Assembly (NCBI GenBank): GCA_030620095.1
Contig: JAUTXW010000883.1
Span: 1-64,000, forward strand
Direction of reading: 5' to 3'
Length of the DNA stretch: 64,000 nucleotides
Origin: Kuschelorhynchus macadamiae
Taxonomy: Eukaryota; Arthropoda; Insecta; Coleoptera; Curculionidae
Shown here: one piece after another, positions 11,500 through 22,146 of the stretch
Layout: every line of letters starts with the position of its first letter
Position numbering within the stretch: position 1 is the stretch's first letter
Program-made: the position numbers and the translations under genes
The notes under the pieces: model-generated
Database searches by the model: none
What the model was told of the DNA's origin: nothing
Seen by the model: only the letters and a program-made list of their open reading frames with translations

Positions 11500-13160
11500 T
11501 TAAAGGTATACAGGACACCTGAGCGGATATTTAATAAAGTAGAAAGTTCATTATTATGTACTACTTGCTATGTACGGTCCGTATGTATACTTAACATTAT
11601 ATATTTTATAAATTTAAATTAAAAAAGAAAATTCTATATTGAATTTTTTTTGTCCATCAAATAGCTACTAGGTTATGGTAGTACGTCATCTAACACGAGA
11701 CATCCTGTACAAAATGAACGTTAACACTTAACCAGTTTTTAAGTAAATACCTACAACCCTTTCTAGCGTTTCCTAATATACTATTATAGTCCACTTGAAA
11801 GCATTCAGTAATTGTATTAAACCCTTTTCATCCGATTAAAATTTGAATATTGAAGTGAATTCCCTTTAGTGCTGTTCTGGGGATCCCCATTAAAATTTGT
11901 TAGCACTGTCAAAATGGAAAGTTTAATAAACCACAAAACTTAGCTCCATTCAATTACCACTAAGTAGTGGGATAATTTCGTAATCCCAACTATAGTTTTT
12001 ACATTCGTTATACCATTTAATAGGTTCATAACTTACAATACTAAATTTACAATGATGGACATTAATTTTTAATTCAATATTACTTTATATGAAAGGATAG
12101 GTTAACCAGGGGTGGGGGTGTTACAATTTTTTACAAGACTAGTCGAAGTATAACTAAAATAAATATTACGGATAAATATAAATCTAGACTGTAAAGAAAT
12201 ATGGTTATCTCTTAATTTACAGAGAGAAAAAACTATATTTTCGGCTGTATATATCGAGGGCGTCATATCAGAAGGGCCTAAAAGCCAAAGAGTAAATTTT
12301 ACACAGAATGAAAAAAAAAGAATTAAAAATCAATTTTTTTAAATATGGTTTCTCTTTTTACGACTACGAAAGGTTTAAAAAGGCATTGCATTTTTGTGTA
12401 AAGTAGTTTCATCGGTTTAACACATTTCCTCTTGTACCTTGTGATTTTTAAGTCCTTCTGATATTAATAGTAATGAATGAATGATGTAGCTCATATGCCT
12501 TTATGATATAATGTATAATCACAATTAGTGGGTTAAAAAATAGGGAATTAATTACGAAAATAGTTAGTACAATTCTTATTGAAAACACAATAATAATAAA
12601 AGCCATAATTAACTTCTGTGTCTTTTTGTTTTTACAAGTTTTTTTCTTATTTATCTTCATTATTTTCGTCGTACTCCTTTGAGGCTTTTTTTCTTGGTAA
12701 GGATGAACAAAATTAAATATCTCGAAAACTAGTCAACCAATTTGAGTTTTTTAAACACATAACTATCCCTTAGTAAAGTAAGTAAATTGTGTGAATAGTT
12801 GCTTTTTTTAAATCCAGTGGCGTACTAAGGAGGTCAAAGTTTTTTTAACCAATAGACATGACAGATTAATATAATGTAAAAGATGAGTGTATTTTTATCA
12901 TAAATAAAATGTAATTGAAATACAAAAGTCATATATTTAATTTTACTAAACAAAAAAGAACAGTGGCGTACCAAGAAAAAAGTCAAATATTACATTTATA
13001 CATGTTATTATTATATTATTATATTGAGCAACATATATAAGAAGAAAGGGAAACTGAAAAAGAATTCATTTATTTCTGTTATGGAAAAAAATATATCCAA
13101 TAAACTACCTAAATTTAATTATCAAAATACATTTTTAAACCATAATATACAAAATTATAG
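11500..13160. other. No recognisable gene; scattered repeat traces
   Basis: AT-rich sequence. Near 12255-12300 is a short inverted, diverged match (ATCGAGGGCGT...) to the repeat module at 15.95-16.43 and 18.16-18.66 kb. CAGTGGCGTAC occurs at about 12814 and 12961 in the same orientation. No coding frame with a known motif was seen. Confidence 0.5.
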
Positions 13161-13164
13161 GTAT

Positions 13165-15165
13165 CTACTCTTCTGAATCCGAATCCGAAAGTTCACTAAG
13201 ATTAGATAAACTAAAATCAAATCCTAAATTGATACCATCTTGTTTTTTAATATATTTTTGTATTTGTTCATTCGACCCTGCAAGTTTTTTAGTTTGCACG
13301 TTTCTTTTTGACGAAATGAAAGGATCCGATGTAAGGAGAAGGACACGCATTAAATCTTTGTTTGTATCTATTCTAGAGCACTTTCGAGTGTGAGATAATC
13401 TATGCTTTCTAGCCTCTTTATGCCTGGCCTCAAGGGCATCTTCGGAAAGTTCTCCAATGGGCAAACAAAATGCATCGATTATCTCACACCCATGAACAAG
13501 CACTTTGTGTACAGTACTTGGCATATTGTACCACCTATAAAGCGTTATGTATAAATTTCTGGTGTCATTTAGCAAAACCCTAAACTTATCTAGGTCAATA
13601 GCATTACCACTAGCCAAAACTCCTAATATAGAAAATTTCTCTATCAATTCCCTGTCAACTCCTGTGACCTCCGAACTAATTTGGGGATTGTGGAAGAACT
13701 TTCTGGCTGTATTGCCGTCATTTGAGGAGCCATACCCTGGTTTTGGTTTGTCCACTGTTAACGACAATTTAGCTTTAAATTCGGCTTGGATTCGTTTTTT
13801 GTTGCCTTCTACTATGGCTTTATTCTCAGGTCCACTAACCCGCCACACCTTTATTGGCAGTCGGTATCCAATGTGGAGAAGGCACTCAAAAAAACGAATC
13901 CAACAATGCAGAGTGGACAACCCGAAACGATAGTTATCGCGGTTAGAAGGGCGACTAATTCCTACTAACGTATTCATTTCTTTTGGTGTGGCTCCGCAAA
14001 TGACGCATTTCATGGTTGAATTAGTTTCGGATAATATATTCCCCACACTACCATCCAACATGGTTAACATCATATCAGTTCGAATCTCACATATGTAACC
14101 TTCTCTAGTTTTTATTTCAATTGGCCGCAAGTTTTCAATCTTTACATTTATGTCTCTTTCCATAGAACGCACCAGATTAGCATTTTCCTTTTGAAACAAA
14201 AACTTGATTGGTCTACAGTATAGAGGTGACGAAGGACTATGATTTTTCCACAACACTTTTCCAGTTTCCTCATCGATTAACCTTAGAGGCGTCATTGCTG
14301 TGAGAAACAAAAATTCGTCCGTGTTTTCTATATCTGAAAATTTTTGTTTGTATTGGCTATGCCCGCTACTGCCATCGAATCCCCACTTGCATATCATCTT
14401 AATCCGATAGTTTCGCTCCTCAAATTTTATTAACTTAAAAATGCTATCTGCTGTTTTTTCTAAAAGTTCTTGTAATTCCACTTCTGCAGAAATTTCAGTA
14501 ATATTCAGTTTTGAAGGTAAGAGAGAATTTTTTGTATTTTTGACCTGATAATAACTAGGTAGGCAGTTCTGGGCTCTAAGATTAATTGCATATCTAAGAA
14601 GATTATATTTTCTCATAGACAAATCTAGATCTAAAATTAGCACCAAGGCTTCAAAAGTAGTGAAACTAGTAACATTTGAGGAAACCTGACTATTATCACC
14701 ACCTGATAAAACACTGGCCGCAAACTTTACCTCATTTGCAGGTATTTTCTTGGTTATCTCCATTACGCGCCTTCGTTTCGTTTTCATTGAAGCTTCTTCA
14801 AATGATACTCGCGGTCTTCCTATTGGGCGACTAGGTCCTGGCTGATCATTATTATCCCCAAATGTATTCACGTTAGGATCGATATTATTGCGGAATATGA
14901 TTTGTTCCAGCCAAGCTACCTCATGTAAAAGTCGATTACGAGAATGTCTAACTTGTTGCCACTTATTTGCAATTTTTAGTCCAAACCACTGGCTGCACTT
15001 CATAACTTTATCTATTATGTTTTGAGAAGGTTCGTCGATATTCATAAGGGACAAAATTTTTTCATACACTGCCTGTTTTCGATTTCCTTTAGGTGTTTGT
15101 AACCATACCTCTATCAAGTCCTTGTTTCTTATGACATTGGTTTCTAAAAATAATCGTAACTTCAT
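13165..15165 (-). CDS. Transib (RAG1-family) transposase, intact open frame
   Basis: A single open frame of 666 codons, the usual size for Transib. The catalytic triad can be placed from context: D264 in KWGFDGSSGHSQYKQ, D371 in MLTMLDGSVGN, and E579 in EDALEARHKEARKH. D264-D371 spacing (107) is close to D600-D708 of RAG1, and D371-E579 spacing (208) falls in the Transib range. After D371 come CVIC (387-390), a RAG1-like zinc-binding pair, LHCWIRFFECLLHI (419-432), and GNTARKFF (484-491), which corresponds to GNFARKLM in RAG1. An Arg/Lys-rich stretch near 129-133 could be a nuclear signal. The enzyme would cut and paste DNA by a hairpin mechanism as RAG1/2 does. Flanking termini of CACWRTG type were not found, so whether it still sits in a mobile element is open. 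Confidence 0.88.
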   Translation of the reverse strand: MKLRLFLETNVIRNKDLIEVWLQTPKGNRKQAVYEKILSLMNIDEPSQNIIDKVMKCSQWFGLKIANKWQQVRHSRNRLLHEVAWLEQIIFRNNIDPNVNTFGDNNDQPGPSRPIGRPRVSFEEASMKTKRRRVMEITKKIPANEVKFAASVLSGGDNSQVSSNVTSFTTFEALVLILDLDLSMRKYNLLRYAINLRAQNCLPSYYQVKNTKNSLLPSKLNITEISAEVELQELLEKTADSIFKLIKFEERNYRIKMICKWGFDGSSGHSQYKQKFSDIENTDEFLFLTAMTPLRLIDEETGKVLWKNHSPSSPLYCRPIKFLFQKENANLVRSMERDINVKIENLRPIEIKTREGYICEIRTDMMLTMLDGSVGNILSETNSTMKCVICGATPKEMNTLVGISRPSNRDNYRFGLSTLHCWIRFFECLLHIGYRLPIKVWRVSGPENKAIVEGNKKRIQAEFKAKLSLTVDKPKPGYGSSNDGNTARKFFHNPQISSEVTGVDRELIEKFSILGVLASGNAIDLDKFRVLLNDTRNLYITLYRWYNMPSTVHKVLVHGCEIIDAFCLPIGELSEDALEARHKEARKHRLSHTRKCSRIDTNKDLMRVLLLTSDPFISSKRNVQTKKLAGSNEQIQKYIKKQDGINLGFDFSLSNLSELSDSDSEE

Positions 15166-15419
15166 TAGGCGTAATCCGAGCCGATTAAAATTTTTTGTGA
15201 TAACTACTTATTAATAACTAAGTAATATATATAAAAATGCTGAAGGTGATCCAAGGTGATTTTTTTAAAATGCTTAGCAAAGTTAAAAGTATCAAAAATC
15301 TAAAAATTTTGAAACTCGACTTTAACTTGGAGAAAAAAAGTGTTTTGGAAGTAGCTGAAAGGTGACTTTATGTGTAAATTTATAGTACTTACCAGTCTCC
15401 TCAAAACTCATTTTGTTAT

Positions 15420-15800
15420 AATCAAAAACGTAAAACACTTCAACCACAAAACTCGATTGAAAACGAACAATGAAACGTAGAACTGGAGGTATTTTTACCA
15501 GTTTCTACCTATGCACATTTTGGGCATAGTTTAAAATTAATTCAATAAGTAGTTTTTACATTGACTAACACCGTGATTTTGTTACTGTTGAATTCGCACC
15601 AGTTTATTCTTATATCATATATAATTTTTCTCTAAAATTTACAGTCAATTGAAAAAGAAGATTTTTTTACGTTAATTTTTTTAACATGATATTTGGCCGC
15701 CATTTGGTTCCGCTATCTTGAAATCGTAATACAACTTTACTAGCTTATCTTCATATCACACTAAATGTTTGCACAAAATTTTAAATTAATCTAATAAGTT
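15420..15800 (+). repeat. Dispersed repeat R1 (GCCGCCATTT units), copy 1
   Basis: Contains GCACCAGTTTATTCTTATATC, TTTCTCTAAAATTTACAGTC and GGCCGCCATTTGG. The same order and wording recurs at 61.02-61.27 kb, with related units at 19.1-19.9, 31.5-31.75 and 63.8-64 kb. It is built of diverged units of roughly 110-150 bases. No coding capacity is apparent and the class is unknown. Confidence 0.7.
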
Positions 15801-15884
15801 GTTTTTTCGTACGAACACTCGTCTAATATGTCTACTGTATACCTAGTTGTTTTATGTTTTAATTTGTAGTGGCCATCTAGTTAT

Positions 15885-15930
15885 AAGGTCTGATGATGAC
15901 CGTAAGGTCGAAACACGTGTCACAAAGACT
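15885..15930 (+). ncRNA. Hammerhead-ribozyme-like motif
   Basis: The core reads CTGATGA (15892-15898), a hairpin GACC-GTAA-GGTC (perfect 4-bp stem II with a GTAA loop), then GAA followed by the palindrome ACACGTGT and a C at 15923. That is the order of a type I hammerhead with a palindromic stem III, a form that can work as a dimer and is known from Penelope-like elements. One extra T sits between CTGATGA and stem II, and stem I pairs only two bases convincingly. Cleavage activity is inference. Confidence 0.55.
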
Positions 15931-15954
15931 AGAGAGACTAGTTTATTCATTTCT

Positions 15955-16430
15955 TTGAATTCCGAATTCCTAGCTAATTCAAGTATTCTTCGCCTTCTAG
16001 AAGGCCACTAGCATACCATGTTACACACAAATACACAAAAAAAAGTTAATTTGAGCGACAAACACATAAAACTTTTGTCTGAAGGTTAGGTTATGTGATA
16101 GTGGTTGAGCTATGGGTTATGCGTGTGGGCGTATAGACTAATATAATACGCATTTATCAGACGGGCGTTGGTGCATACGCCCGAATGATATTTTTAGTTT
16201 TTTAAATTGATTGATAGCCAAATTTGAATGGGTAAATTGTCTTTTGATATAATATATGTAGAAATAAGATATTTAATAAAAACGAGTTTCTGCTTATTAT
16301 GCGTTTACGCCTTTCTGATATAACGCCCTAGAATATCATCCACAGTCAAAAAAATCTCTATATTTTTTTAAATATTTTTAATATGTCTTATAACAATATA
16401 TGATTATGTTCTTTGTTCTTTAATATACAT
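15955..16430 (+). repeat. Repeat module M, copy A
   Basis: Matches 18155-18660 in the same orientation over its whole length, starting at GAATTCC..AGCTAATTCAAGT and including GTGGGCGTATAGA, TACGCCCG and ATCATCCACAGTC. It contains several GGGCGTAT/ATACGCCC inverted pairs. In both copies it leads directly into a fragment of LINE endonuclease, so it may be the LINE 5' region or a repeat co-amplified with it. Confidence 0.75.
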
Positions 16431-17265
16431 TTTAAGCCTCGGAGTTCAATTCAGTTTTAAAATCAGCTAGTCTAAAACAAATTATTATAAAACATACAAG
16501 AATAAGTGCGATCGCTGCTATGCCGGATGAGCTTTCCGTAGATATTTTTAACACTCTTTCGTTACCAAATATTTCTGATCACCATCTAATTTTTTGTGAC
16601 CTTAGGATACCGGGGAACAAATCGCAACCCAAGGTTACACATTATAGATACTTTAATATCCAATTCTACGCCTACTTAGAATTCATTCTAAGGCGAAATA
16701 TAGAAAATTTAGATAAACAAATGAATTTTTTTAATAATACGATACGGGATATGATTAAAAACATAAATAAAGCATTAATACAATTTAAAAAGACTAAAAC
16801 ACAAGGACTGGTATTTCTGTACAAATATAAGGAACTTAACCACACTTCCTATTAAGATCGAGAAGCAATTTTTCTTTGAAACAAAATTTCAGAATTTTTT
16901 AAACATGTGTCTGATTTAAAACAATTCGATTTTTGCAGGAATAAAAATAATGTAGACGTTACAGACAAACTGAAAAATCCCGAAGAACTAAATTTAACCT
17001 ATTCAATTGGCCCTCCGAAAATAAACAATAAAAACTTCGCAGATCTTCTAGAAAGTTATAAAACAAAATATGCCGTAAAGCATCTATGTTTTTAAATTTT
17101 AATGAAGTTTCTCTGATGGACATTTTTAATTTACTAAAGAGAATACGGTCTGGTGCTGAGGGCATTGGTGTATTTGTTATAAAACTTCGCTGTTCATTTA
17201 TATTACCTTTCTTCAATAGAAGTACTTTATCAGTTTTTTATAACTGTGAAATATTTTTTTAGGAA
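16430..17265 (+). pseudogene. LINE endonuclease-to-RT linker fragment, copy A
   Basis: The plus-strand frame 16520-16855 contains LSLPNISDHHLIFCDLRIPG, the SDH motif that closes an APE-type endonuclease domain, followed by the usual helical linker. The next frame (16907-17095) and its continuation NEVSLMDIFNLLKRIRSGAEG carry the linker to the start of RT. Upstream traces of the DFNID motif lie near 16435. RT itself is missing. Related fragments lie at 18640-18900 and 22440-22985. Several stops show it is dead. Confidence 0.72.
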
Positions 17266-17289
17266 TATTTGATCAACAGTTAAAATTAT

Positions 17290-17361
17290 GGTAAGTGCGG
17301 GGATCGAACCCGAACCTTTGGATATCTAGCCTATTGCTCTAACCAATTGCACTATCGTACC
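17290..17361 (-). tRNA. tRNA-like sequence, probably a pseudo-tRNA or SINE head
   Basis: On the minus strand, 72 bases have an exact RNA polymerase III B box (GGTTCGATCCC), an A-box-like TAGTGCAATTGGTTAGAGC, and partly pairing acceptor ends (GGTA.. with ..TACC). The T stem pairs four of five positions, but the anticodon stem (AGGCT against CAAAG) does not pair. A working tRNA is therefore unlikely; a tRNA-derived SINE head or decayed gene fits better. No CCA tail is encoded. Confidence 0.5.
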
Positions 17362-17364
17362 ACT

Positions 17365-17916
17365 GATAAGCAAATCGTTAGAACTTGTGTATATTCAAAC
17401 CCACCAGTACCATATCATATCTGACATTGCTATTAGGTTCCGTCCATATTAATATATTGATAATTTTTACGGTACGCCCGAATGTATGATTCTGCATTTA
17501 ATACCATATCAACATTAAAAACAAATGTGTTCGTCTGGAATAATTTCTGTCTTGTCCCATAATGTTCTGTGTTTTTAAAATAAGTATAACGCAGAGAATC
17601 TCCCTTGTTTTTCTCCTGAAGGTGGTCTAACATAGACCGAAACGCAGAGACTTAAACTTATTTAGATCTTCAAAGATTATAAATTTATTTTTGACCCAAC
17701 CAAATCAACCACACCCTATTTTTTATGTGGCAAATAAGGGTTCTGTATTTAACTTTAAATTCGTATGGGGATCGAATGCAGCGTTTCCAAGTTATGATTT
17801 TTTTTAATCAGTCAAAACCATATTGTTTTTAACTATCATATCTCTGCCACTCTTTGTTAATTTCCCTGGCAAATTTATATATATTCTATGGCTAGCCCAG
17901 TTTCTCCTAAACTATC

Positions 17917-17919
<3 letters not shown>
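17365..17919. other. No recognisable gene
   Basis: AT-rich sequence between the tRNA-like element and a (TA)n tract. Nothing identifiable was seen. Confidence 0.5.

Positions 17920-17977
<58 letters not shown>
17920..17977. repeat. (TA)n microsatellite
   Basis: About 58 bases of TA dinucleotide. The sequence after it, at about 18012-18080 (TTGTGTTTGTGCCGCTTTGC...CCTCCCT), recurs after the (TA)n tract at 26025-26083. Confidence 0.97.
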
Positions 17978-17980
<3 letters not shown>

Positions 17981-18011
17981 TTTATAAATATATAAATATA
18001 TTTATAAAAAC

Positions 18012-18082
18012 TAAAATATAAATCCCATTTTGTTTTGTGTTTGTGCCGCTTTGCTACAAGTATAATCCTCCCTCTGACTAAA
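18012..18082 (+). repeat. Conserved flank of a (TA)n array, copy 1
   Basis: Closely matches 26085-26150: AAATATAAAT.CCATTTT, TTTGTGTTTGTGCCGCTTT and CTACAAGTATAATCCTCCCT. Both copies begin just after a (TA)n array, so array and flank appear to belong to one repeat family. Confidence 0.75.
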
Positions 18083-18154
18083 TTAAATGTTAAAAAGGCA
18101 AGGTAAAAAAAATCTTATTCAATTGACTTCAAATTTTTGCAGAAAAATTAAATG

Positions 18155-18660
18155 TGATCCGAATTCCGAGCTAATTCAAGTATCCTTCGCCTTCTAGAAG
18201 GTACTTAGCTGTTTCTCATCTATGTTACACACAAATACAGAAAAAGAAGTTTAATTTGAGCAATAGACACACAAAACTTTTGCCTACAAGTCAGGTTATG
18301 TGGTTGTGGTAGAGTTACCGGCTATGCGCGTGGGCGTATAGATTAATCTAATACGCAAATATCAGAAGGGCGTACGGTGTATACGCCCGTATGATATTTT
18401 TAGTTTTCTCAATTAGTTTAACCGACAAATTGGGATGGATAAATTCTACGCTCTTATGTGATAATTAATGGAAAGATAATATATTTTTTCACGCACCAAA
18501 AACGAGTTTTTGCTTGTTATGCGTTTATGCCCTTCTAATATCACGCCCTCGATATCATCCACCGTCAAAAAATCTCAATCATTTTTTTAAATATTTTTAA
18601 TATGTCTTATATCAATATGTGCTTGTGTTCTTGGTTCAGGGGACTTTAATATAGATTTTA
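18155..18660 (+). repeat. Repeat module M, copy B
   Basis: Second copy of the module at 15955-16430, same orientation. It contains a near-palindrome, GCGTATAGATTAATCT followed by AATACGC near 18332, and GGGCGTAC..GTATACGCCC downstream. It leads into LINE endonuclease sequence. Confidence 0.75.
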
Positions 18661-18900
18661 AGCCTCGGAGTTCAATTCAGTTTTAGAATCAGCGAGTCTA
18701 GAACAAATTATTATAAAACTTACACAAATAACTGCGATCGCTAATACTTTTTTGGGTGTTGTTCAGTTACCGGATGTGCTTTCCGTAGACATTTTTGACA
18801 CTCTTTCGTTACCAAGTATTTCTGACCACAATCTAATTTATGTGAACTTAGAATATCGGGGGATAAATCGCAACCAAAGGTTAGAGACTACAGTCTGACA
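18640..18900 (+). pseudogene. LINE endonuclease fragment, copy B
   Basis: Begins with a clear SGDFNIDF motif (18636-18660), which carries the Asp and Asn that define APE-type endonucleases, and ends at LSLPSISDHNLIYVNL (SDH motif) near 18805-18850. It is homologous to copy A and cut off at about 18895, where unrelated sequence starts. Small indels break the frame. Confidence 0.72.
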
Positions 18901-19010
18901 AGCGAATGAACCTTATCAACGCTTGAAGGGGCAGGGGAGAATCTCGTCAAAAATCTTCCCGTGTCATAGGCGTGCGAAATTATTTTAATCAGATTATTAT
19001 TCATTAATTT

Positions 19011-19056
19011 TTCAATAATAATAATGATGATGATAATAATAATAATGATAATATCA
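19011..19056. repeat. (AAT/GAT)n microsatellite
   Basis: Imperfect trinucleotide repeat of AAT and GAT units. Confidence 0.9.
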
Positions 19057-19069
19057 ATAAATATTACTT

Positions 19070-19960
19070 TTGGACTTCCCTCGTAAAAGGGAAGATTGTA
19101 ATCATGAAAAAAATCACCCACCGAGTGATCCTTACATTCGAAAAACATGTTCTTCCATTTCCATCGCTCTGTCTGTCAGACTGTCTATCTGTATGCGGCA
19201 TAGCTCAAGAACTATTTATCCAATAAGATTTGGTCAAAAACCATAGATTAAAATGGTAACATTTTGGTGAAAATCCATTAAGGCGAAAGAAAATAGCGGT
19301 CTAATGCAATATTATTACTAAAAAATACTAAGATTATGTGGGAATTAGCTGGTAAACTTTGGTTTGAATTTAAGATGGCGATACAAAATGGCGGCTTAAT
19401 AAATAATTTCACAATTCGTCCCGAAAAGACCATTTTATAGATTGATTTCAAATTTTGTTCTAGAAATAATTGTTGTATAGAGATGAGCTTGTAAAATATT
19501 GGTACGATTTCAAGAGGGCAAAACAAAATGGCGGTCAACTACAACGTTTATAAACATGGAAAAAAATCAATATTTTACGTATCTTCCTATTCCAGCGTCC
19601 CTAGGTCCCAAAAAAATAGAGTTTCTTTTGAATTGTCTGTCTGTTTGTCTCTTTGTTAATTTGCGGCTTAGTTAAAAATCTACTTGCCATATTAAGTTTA
19701 AATTTTTGTCAAAAATTAAGGATTGCATGACAGTAACCTGATAATATTTTGATAAAATTCCAATACGGCGGAACAAAATGGTGGCCTAGTGAAATGCTAA
19801 AAAGTATATTGCTAAAAATGTAATTAACTAATGTATCTAAAATTCGGCACAAAATTCGAGTGTTACACAGGAATGAGCCCATAACATTTTGGTTCAAGGC
19901 GTAATTGTTCAAAAACTATTAGTTCCACAAAGCCTGGTTTTGATGTGCACAAAGTACTTA
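19070..19960 (-). repeat. Dispersed repeat R1 with GTCT tracts, copy 2
   Basis: Inverted relative to copy 1. Two GTCTGTCTGTTTGTCT-like tracts (about 19166-19190 and 19637-19660) are each followed by a 'GCGGC(A/T)TAG...' sentence and by units ending in AAAATGGCGGC. GTAATCATGAAAAAAATCACCC near 19097 and GCGTCCCTAGGTCCC near 19596 recur at 31650-31720 and in part at 33435. It is a multi-unit dispersed repeat of unknown class. Confidence 0.7.
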
Positions 19961-20628
19961 ACAATGACTATTATTTCATCAAAGGCTTCCACCACATCTT
20001 CAAAAAATAAGGACATGCATTTTTGGAAAAAGCCTAATTTTTCAGATTTTTCAACTTTTTCTCCTGTTCTAATGATCCGATCAAATCGGCGATGACATTA
20101 TATTATTTGTAAGTTCATTCTCTACTATGCATGTGTTATACCATCAAGATTACTTTATTAGTTTCGATTTTAAAAGTCAGAAACTAAAAAAATAGGATTT
20201 TTTTGCATTAAATTGTTTATAACCTAAGTTGATATTTAGTCGCGAGTGCGAAACATAAAAGAATATTACTATGGACTATCTTTTATGATTGCGCAATTCT
20301 GCTTAGTATTTTTGGCAAAAAACGACTATTTTTTTGCTCTATTGATTGGTGTAAAAATCAAATCTCTCTCTAACACATTGATATTTATGACAAGGTTTTT
20401 GTCGATTCACTCAATCATCTTCAAAGATAAATATATCACCGGGTATATTTAGAAGAAAGAGAAAGCGATGTCTTTGAAATTTGAAAAGTATACATGGCAT
20501 TCCATTTCAAATTAATTTTTTTTGTTATATTTTCGAGCTCTCACGTATATATATTTTTTGACAAAGGAAAGTAAAAATTTGATTGAAAATATATATAAAT
20601 TTTGTTAGAAAACTTTTACCACTTTGTA
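19960..20628. other. No recognisable gene
   Basis: AT-rich, short frames only. Nothing identifiable was seen. Confidence 0.45.
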
Positions 20629-20660
20629 CAGGGTGTTCCAACAATAATGGTCATCGGCGA
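20629..20660 (+). repeat. Mariner-type terminus
   Basis: TA followed by CAGGGTGTTCCAACAATAATGG has the wording of the mariner-type ends found repeatedly in this window (34550, 47250, 55066). No matching right end was identified. It could belong to the transposase fragment at 20920-21494. Confidence 0.45.
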
Positions 20661-20919
20661 TATCACAGAAAGGAAATTATTTCCTTTGCTGTTACGTTCT
20701 GTAGCGGTAATTTTTTGTACTTTCTTGGTGAAAGCGGCCACGAGAAATCATTGGAAAATATTTTCAAATTCAAAGAATTGCCGCTAGGGGTATAACAGAA
20801 ACGGAAAATACTTTTCATAATATCGACGAGAGCCATTTTTAATATAATAATAATAAAATAATAATAATTAATAATAAACTATTAGGATCGTTATCACATC
20901 ATAAATAAATTAAATATAA

Positions 20920-21494
20920 TCAATTCCAAACACTCACCAGTAGCCCTAATATTGCTTACTATTCCAAATACGTCATTGCTTTGCCAACATTTCCCAAAAG
21001 TTAAATCATTATCGACCCATGTCTCATCAATGTAAACTATTTTACGACCCTCCTCTCTATAATTTCGAATTGTCCTTGTATATTTATATGTAAAAGTCTC
21101 TAATTTTTCATTATTTTGTCACTTACGAAAAAAAAAGCCATTGGCCTTCAACAACATCATTAATGTTTCGCGACTATAAGGGAAATCCATTGTTTCTCGC
21201 AATTTAAGGAGAAGCTTTCTGAGTGTAGGCACAAAAATAAAACTTGTTTATTGTTTGCCTAATTTAGAAAAAATGATCAAAATCCTTTTTGAGAGACCAC
21301 TCTTCTTTGTGAATTTTGCTCACGGTGTCTTGAGAAACCCCAGTATATAGAGGGACGTGATCGATTTTCTTTTTTAAAGGTAATTTAAAATTATTACTTC
21401 TCGCTTCCTCATCGCAAACTCTATAAACAGTGGCGATAATTTCTCTGGACTGGTCAGCAAGAGGTTTTCTCTTTAAAAAGATATTTCTTTCCAT
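20920..21494 (-). pseudogene. IS630/mariner-like transposase fragment
   Basis: The minus-strand frame 21494-21264 starts MERNIFLKRKPLADQSREII and contains a helix-turn-helix region with TGVSQDTVSKIHKE. Downstream (about 21240-20930) another frame reads LRKLLLKLRETMDFPYSR and REEGRKIVYIDETWVDND, the first catalytic Asp block of DDE_3-type transposases. At 20930 the sequence ACTG|GTGAGTG resembles a splice donor, so the rest may lie beyond an intron that I could not find. Frameshifts and a stop are present. Confidence 0.65.
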
Positions 21495-21499
21495 AATTC

Positions 21500-22140
21500 C
21501 AAAAGAAAATTAATTATTGTAAGAAATATATAAGCTTCAAGAAATAATTAAAACCTAGAAATATGTCACCAAATAAAGATACGTATTAAGATTTAAATAG
21601 TTATAAAATTTGCATGTATATACTCACTATATTCATTAATTAAAACTAAAGAAATGCACCAAGAAGCAAGTCGAGCCAATCATTCAATATAAAATAACTA
21701 AACAATCGGAAATAATTAACTAACAAGTAAAATTAACAAAACAACTAATTAATCCTTATTAATAAAACAGAGTTTAAAAAGAAGTATTTTTTATTTAACG
21801 TCAATTGGAATGGCGAAAAAACTTCTCCCTTCATAAAATAGTTCAAACAATTTCTGGAAATGGGCGTAAATGTTTAATTTTTTTTATCACCTTTTGTGTG
21901 TGCTCTTCCAGATCTTTGTGAAAAAAGTCTTCAACCACAAGTTCTACAAGTTCCACATTGTTTCAAGTATTTTCCCAAGTTCTCCAAATGACCACGATTA
22001 TTACTAATTATACACACAAGAAAATAAAAAAAACAGGCAATACCCACATACACAAATAAAACTTAAGTCGGTATTATAAATATTAATTAGTAATTAATTT
22101 TTCTTATTTCGATGACACCACTGATCAGAAAATCGGACAT
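21500..22140. other. No recognisable gene
   Basis: AT-rich sequence without frames of note. Confidence 0.45.
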
Positions 22141-22146
22141 CAGACC

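Noticed and set aside
12814..12975. CAGTGGCGTAC repeats as Transib or hAT termini
   Set aside because: Both are in the same orientation, no inverted partner was found right of the transposase, and the sequence does not begin CACWRTG.
13547..13968. Plus-strand frames inside the Transib region
   Set aside because: They lie antisense to the intact transposase and show no domain; shadow frames.
17290..17361. Functional tRNA gene
   Set aside because: The anticodon stem does not pair and acceptor and T stems have mismatches; kept only as a tRNA-like sequence.
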